Below, one piece after another: positions 58,328-64,000 of a stretch of 64,000 bases of DNA. The DNA lies in assembly GCA_009823395.1 (NCBI GenBank), contig CM020508.1, positions 849,015-913,014 on the forward strand, given 5' to 3'. The notes under the pieces were generated by a model, which searched no databases, had not been told where the DNA came from, and saw nothing but the letters and a program-made list of their open reading frames with translations. Position 1 is the stretch's first letter. Each line of letters starts with the position of its first letter. The DNA comes from Thamnaconus septentrionalis (taxonomy: Eukaryota > Chordata > Actinopteri > Tetraodontiformes > Monacanthidae). The position numbers were made by a program, and so were the translations under genes.

Positions 58328-60480
58328 TGATCTAGACCTCTCTGGACGAGGAAAACCTGGTTTCTCTGTTGGTTTTGGTGAGTCAGTGCATTTGTTCCAG
58401 AAAAAATGGTGCAGTTGGGGGCGACTCTACCAGTGCAACCGAGAAGTTGCACGATATTAAGTCGGAGAATGATTTCTGATCATTTTTCTTTTACATTTAA
58501 TGACCTTAAATTGAATAAAAATTGTCTTTAAAAAAAAAATTATAATAATAATTTTTGGAGACATAATCCAATTATCGCAACACACACACACTCACACGAC
58601 ACGGAATCTTCATTTTGAAAAACTGTAGACAGAAATTAAATTGTGTGTGCGTGTGTGTGAGAGAGAGAAAGAGAGAGAGAGAGACAGAGAGAGTGTGTGA
58701 GGCCACCAAAAAAAAACCTCACACACATTTGTACTCTGTAAGAGCCGCATGCATAAATGATCTGACTCACTTTCAGGTCGGCTCAATATTAAAATCATAA
58801 TTAGTCCCTTTATCAAAATCTGAATAATTTCCTCTTTCTTTGTGTGCTCACTGTGTTCTGCCCCACCCGCAAACGAGGACGCAAAATGAGATTCGATTCC
58901 GCCGTTTGTGTCGACAACAGCGACAAATCTGCCCCTTCAATCTGACGCTAAGTGAATTTAATTTGATTCCGACTTGTTCACGTGCGAGTTTGTCACTTCA
59001 GATAGAGAGAGAGGGAGGAGGAGGAATGGCCTAATGGCCACTCACACAGCTCTAACCAGACGTTATTAGGACGGCGGCGGCAGCGGAAGAGAATTATGAT
59101 CATTATCAGCAGGAAGCCGCGTCATGTGATATCAAGTGAGACGAAGGAGCAACTGACGGAGGAGGAGGAGGAGGAGGTGGAGGAAGAGAAGGAGGAGGAA
59201 GAAAGGAAGCCTCGTCTCCTAAAGGGAAGCCACACCCACTGCTGCTGCTGCTGCTGCTGCTCTCATGTTGATTTCAGCGATTTCAGCTTTTAACACGACA
59301 CCTGACGGGACCTCCAGGGATCCGCACACACACGCACACACACGTGAGGCGCACACATGTTTAATGTGTGTGTGAGAGAGAGGGAGAGAGTTCCTGCAGG
59401 AGGAGCCGCTGGGCGCTGACAGAGATAATTGGAGTTTTTATTCCCCTCTGTCACCGTTTTCTTTTTTCTTCTTTACTTTTATCACTTCTATCTTTCATCA
59501 GCGCCTTCATGAAAGTGTGTTTTCAGTTTTTCTGTAATATCCTCAGGTGTTCCGCCAGGAGTCCCTGACCCCCCCAACTGTTTGCCAGAATGAAATAAGG
59601 AAAGAAATGAGATTGTCATGATGCTGGAGGAAGGTTATTTTTTTTTAAAGGTCCCGCGTACTTTGGATTTTCTTTTTTTCTTTTTTAGAAAATCACTTCT
59701 CAGTTTAAACAAACATGGTGGTCTCAGGAGAGGGAGAGGGAGTGAAGAAACACCTGGCGAGGTTTTTGTGGGCCAAAACCTGTCTGAGGGAGGCATCTGT
59801 GCCCTTTGTCGCACCACAACGGGATCACAAAGTCAAAAGGTCAACATTTCCAAATGTTGCGAAATCACCATTTTTTGTATTTATTTATTTATTTTTAAAA
59901 AAATTGTGGTTAACAGTACTTGCAGGCTAAGCAGCTGCGCTTGAGAAAAATAGATGGAGAAAAAAAAAAGGTGGAAGAGAATCCTTCCACACACTGTCTG
60001 GGAAGGATCAGCTTCCAGTTCCAGAATTCAATTCTTCTTATTATTGTATTACTAGCTATTGTACTAATATCGCTCTATTTATGCATTTATCTGTTTAGAT
60101 ATTTATTTGTCAATTTAATTATTTTGATATTTATTTGTCAATTTAATTATTTAGATATGTATGTATTTATTAAATTATTCAAATTAATTATTATTAATTA
60201 TTATTAATTGTTAATCATTTTACTGATTGCACCAACTGGCACTTTGAATTTAGTTGCACACATTATGACATTACAGGATTTGTGTTCTCCCCTGTTCCAA
60301 AGCAATGATGACGCCGAGATGTTCAAATGAAAGAAGAAAAGAAAATGTGAACCAAAGACGACAAGGTTTTCCTGTCTTCAGGTCACCCATTCATCTGTGT
60401 GTGTGTGTGTGTGTGTGCAGTCAAAGTTGTGGCGTCTCACAATAGGGAGCAGAGGGAACACAGAGTCCCGACACACACGC

Positions 60481-60528
<48 letters not shown>

Positions 60529-60846
60529 TGAGCTGCTGCCAATAGGCCTAATGAAGGACATGATGAGTTATTGACAGCTGCCGGCTGAAGGAAGCTGCTG
60601 AGGTGTCTGTTGTCGCCGCACACTCACTCACTCACTCACACATACACACACTCTCACACTCTCACACTCACATTTACAGTCACACTCAAACACACACACA
60701 CGCACACACTCACCCTTGTTTAAGGCTTCATGTTATTAGCCGTGAGTGAATATTGAGCACATTATCTTTGAGGAACACCAGCAGCACACCGAGGCTATTT
60801 ATCTTGGAGAGACCCTCTCCAAGATGTGTGTTTGTGTTTTTGTGCT

Positions 60847-60886
<40 letters not shown>

Positions 60887-61222
60887 TGAGAGAGAGAGAG
60901 AGAGAGTCAGCATCTTTACGTGCTGCACACAATGAAACATTTTGGTGGTTGTTGGTTTAAGGGCCCAATTAGAGTCTCTGACTCAATGCACGGGGGAGAA
61001 TAATTACTGGATTTATCATGAATAATGAACCTATGTACACAAGTGGGTATGAGAGCCCACACACACACAGAGAAAACACACACACACACACACACGGCCA
61101 TAATGAACACGTGTGAAGCGTTGTTCTCTTTCTGTTTCCTCACATTTGAATTGAAACTAAACAAACAAAAACAAACGAACAAAAAAACGCAGGTGATTAA
61201 TGATGTCGAGCCGAAGCTGCTT
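58328..61222. other. Non-coding region with microsatellites
   Basis: Simple repeats: (GA)n 58661-58691, GGA tract 59157-59200, CTG tract 59239-59262, (GT)n 60397-60417, (CA)n 60472-60525, (GT)n 60851-60884, (CA)n 61073-61096. The stretch 60040-60215 is AT-rich with repeated ATTTATTTGTCAATTTAATT words. No exon is recognised. Confidence 0.45.
59755..59840 (+). repeat. Dispersed repeat with palindromic core (copy D, partial)
   Basis: GCCAAAACCTGTCTGAGGG, then GTGCCCTTTGTCGCACCACA and GGGATCACAAAG follow the order of the copies at 15905-16110 and 35998-36270, but the palindromic core is mutated. Confidence 0.45.
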
Positions 61223-61947
61223 AAGGGTGAATTCCAATTCCTCCCTTAACCCTCAATCTCAACCCTCAATCTCAAAAATGTGCGCTCCCGCGAAGAGCAA
61301 GTGCTGTCCCTATTCTCAGAACGTCAAGTTGAGGGACAAGATTAAGGGCTGTATCACCCTCAATATTGAGATTCTCCGGCACCACCCTTGGGAGTAAGGG
61401 CTACCAAGAAGGCATTGTGTATTTTCGCCAAGACATCTTGGAAAAATGGCGATGAAAAAAGCGAGCTACAAATGGAAGTATTTTCTTAGTTAATAAAGAT
61501 ATAAATATTACGAAACCATTTTATTGTCTTAGTTTAAGACTTTTTTATGGATTATTGACATCGTTGTTGTGTAACATTTATTTTTTTTTTTACTTTACGA
61601 TGTTTGTCAGCCGGACCGGCGGTTTTTTTCTTCACGTTACTTGTATACCTCGTTGTGTAGCGACGGAGGACTTCTTCTTTTTCGTCGTCATCTTTTTCCG
61701 TCTCCTTCTTCTTCTTCGTCGTCGTCGTCGTCGTCGTCGTCGTCTTCTTGACAGACTGGACGTAGCTTTGGCGTAAGGCCACCCTCCACAGTCTGAAGAC
61801 GTAACTGCACTTAAGGGGTGTCCCATTTCTAAGTCACAAGATAGCCCTTACACTTATTTTTGAGGGCCAAGATTGAGGGCCAAAGATTAAGGGTTAAGGA
61901 CGAGGGCTGAGATTGAGGGTTAAGGGAGGAATTGGAATTGGCCCTAA
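61223..61947 (+). mobile_element. Non-autonomous DNA transposon, copy 2 (complete ends)
   Basis: The left end AAGGGTGAATTCCAATTCC and the right end GGAATTGGAATTGGCCCTAA are inverted termini. Just inside both lie CCTCCCTTAACCCTCAATC and its complement, and several CCTCAATCTCA/GATTGAGGGCC subterminal repeats. The interior matches 28768-29424 in the opposite orientation at high identity by eye. A (GTC)n segment (about 61712-61744) replaces the (GAA)n of the other copy. No transposase is encoded. The target duplication is unclear (TTA/TAA-like bases at both edges). Confidence 0.82.
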
Positions 61948-62181
61948 GTCTCAGTCCAGTTCCATCCTTATTCAGTCCATTGACAGGCACCTGCCCCCCC
62001 TTGGACCTTGGAGTCACCTTGTCACCTTGGAGCCCTGCAGGTGTGGCAAAGGTCAAATACAGTCGTTGGACAACTTTTCGGACACCCTTCAAATGTTTTT
62101 TTTTCTTTTTCTTTTACTCAAATCTCAGTGCTTGTGTTACTGTGTTGTTTTTTTCTTCAATGAAGCTAACACACACACGCG

Positions 62182-62214
<33 letters not shown>

Positions 62215-64000
62215 TTTTTTAGGTTTTAAAAAACCTCGAATCCAACCAACAACGAAAACGAAAACACTGCTGCAGTGGTTTTGCAGCAGCTCCAGAGACG
62301 ATGGTTGTGTAGGGACGGCCGTGAGTGTGTGTAACTGATTAATTAGTGGCAACTTGTTTTACGGCCAATCAGACGCCTCCGCCCGCTCGCCTGCTATTTG
62401 CTGCTGCATCGCGGAGCCTCGTGTCGCGCCGTGACGCAATGCCAATGCAACCTCAGAGAGCCGAGCCGAGCCGAGAGCAGGCCAGTAAAAATTCTGTCAG
62501 AATAAAAAAATACATATATGTACATATATGAGGAAGAAAAAATTAAGTTGTATCTAGTGTTGTCAAAAATATAGAGTTAACGATTAAATATTAATTTTTG
62601 TAAAACAGAAATGGTTCAATATGACTTTTCCATAGTATCGATACATCGATACTCTACCTGCCTCCTGGTAGACGTGTGCCACCACCAACACACTCCCGCA
62701 AACACCGCTGGCTGTATTTTTTTTTTTTCTTATCGTCCTCACTAGTAATTCTACGTATGTAAGCTGCCTTAAGATGGCATGTGCAGGAATTCCGCAACCA
62801 GTTTTAATAAATTAGCAAAACAGCAGAAGTACTGTTTGGAGGTTCTTTGGATTTGAGTCCGATGAACAACAAAAGCCAAAGGACAGGAGCAAGGCGATAT
62901 GCAAGAGATGCCAACGACTGACTCACTACTAACTAAGCTCACTACAAACTAAAGAGGACTCACTCTGCAAGTTCGGAGCCTCACGTTCAGACGACCGATT
63001 GCTAAAAGAAAATAAATCACGCACACACACACCTGCTTCCAACACGTCGAAGGAGCAGGTTGAGACCACACGGTGGCGCTAGAGTGGGTGACGTCAGCCA
63101 ACTCCATGGCTCAGCACCTCCACACTGGAAACGACTGCGGGGCTGCAACTGATTTATGTGGCGGCAGCATCAGCAGCAGCAGCAAATTACATCTCATTAC
63201 TCCTCGCATGGGACTTGGCAATAAGCCGATTGCTTGGTATTTGTTATGGTGCAGCACCTCACGTAAATATTATTTATGATGACCATAAGAGAGGTATTTA
63301 TGTTGGTTTCCTTGCTACATTATTGCATATAACTTGCTCATATATTTGATGTCTTCAGTTATTTTATCTACAATGGCAGGGAAAACACGCATAATTACTT
63401 TTCCTGATGTACATGTGCAGGAAGAAGTGTGAAGGAGGAAGAAGACGGAAGTATTGAGAATGAAGCTTATAAAGCCATGGATCGGGTATTGCGAGACCTT
63501 CAACCAGTTGGCGGCATCACACACGCATCAGCATCTCTCAAACACCACCAGACCTGTAGCTGCTCGCGAAATGCCGCAAAGCTGCAGTGTTGCCAACTTG
63601 CAGACTTTCTTGCTAAATCTGACTTTCCAATTCCCCATCGCGACAGTTTTTTGTTTGTTTTTTTGTTTTTTGTCTAAAGCGACTTGCGACAACTTTAGCC
63701 TCTTTTTCCTGTTTTTTTGGAGACTTTTCTGGTATTTTGGAGACTGACATGAAAGCAGGTATCGTTCCTCAACAGTTCTTTATTTCAGCGAGCAGCGGGT
63801 GCTGCCGTGAGCCCCTCCCCACCCCAAAGAAGTCACTGTCGGACACAGCCTCGAGCCGCAAACAGCAGTCAGGCAACTGCAGTCAGGAGAGGAGCAGAAA
63901 GTAAAAGAGAGGAGACCCTCACCACTCTGTGTCCAGGCAGAAAGTGAATCGCACATGCCCTTCCTTCCAGAGCGAGATGTAAATGTAAAGTTTTATTCAT
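61948..64000. other. Non-coding; possible hAT left end near 62556
   Basis: TAGTGTTGTCAAAAATATAG (62556) with GTATCGATACATCGATAC (62634-62651) resembles the left part of a common fish hAT-type MITE, but no right end was found. A (CA)n/(TA)n stretch lies at 62170-62214. The rest is unassigned with no recognised exon. Confidence 0.4.

Overview
The window looks like nuclear DNA of a ray-finned (probably percomorph) fish. It has no compact gene array, no bacterial signals, abundant (CA)n/(GT)n and other microsatellites, spliced-gene architecture, and transposable-element families typical of teleosts (Tx1-group LINE, hAT and Harbinger DNA transposons, tRNA-headed SINEs). Paralogue and family names are given from memory of the families; no search was run.

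Only one host coding exon is secure: a 153-bp, phase 1-1 neuroligin exon on the minus strand at 1945-2097, with a clean acceptor and donor. The gene's upstream exons should lie at higher coordinates, and none was recognised. Much of the window is therefore plausibly a very large neuroligin intron or the region 5' of the gene. A CpG-rich open frame at 14010-14188 ending at a consensus splice donor is the only other host-exon candidate, and it is weak.

Layout. 1-11.5 kb: the neuroligin exon, a 51-bp minisatellite (2.8-3.3 kb), a LINE 3' tail and a putative MITE (4-5 kb), a pentanucleotide-derived satellite (5.4-6.1 kb), a GATG satellite (6.5-7.1 kb) and many simple repeats. 11.6-12.8 kb: one hAT-type element nested inside another. 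15.1-15.9 kb: a 750-bp CTG-rich array. 16-22.6 kb: copies of a dispersed palindromic repeat and two tandem repeats. 23-25.3 kb: truncated SINEs with target-site duplications, a hAT end and a Harbinger-like MITE with TTA duplications. 28.8-29.7 kb: a MITE abutted by a SINE; a second, inverted MITE copy sits at 61.2-61.9 kb. 34.3-35.5 kb: a hAT-type element carrying a full-length SINE with a perfect 12-bp duplication. 38.5 kb: a LINE fragment with a (TTC)n tail. 44.0-45.9 kb: a Harbinger transposon with a decayed transposase. 48.0-48.5 kb: a polypurine tract. 48.5-54.8 kb: the most notable object, a nearly full-length Tx1-group LINE (ORF1 with a CCHC knuckle, ORF2 with endonuclease, reverse transcriptase and a C-terminal zinc finger) lying exactly between two (TTC)n tracts, the left one being the 3' tail of another LINE. 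55.0-55.8 kb: a CATCCCTCC-type minisatellite. 57.2-58.3 kb: a hAT element end with a BED-finger transposase fragment and two perfect hairpins. The remainder is unassigned non-coding DNA with microsatellites.

The mobile-element genes are all broken by stops or frameshifts, so nothing here is predicted to be currently active. The biology of interest is nesting of elements, LINE tails that may seed microsatellites, and a LINE that appears to use such a microsatellite as its landing site.
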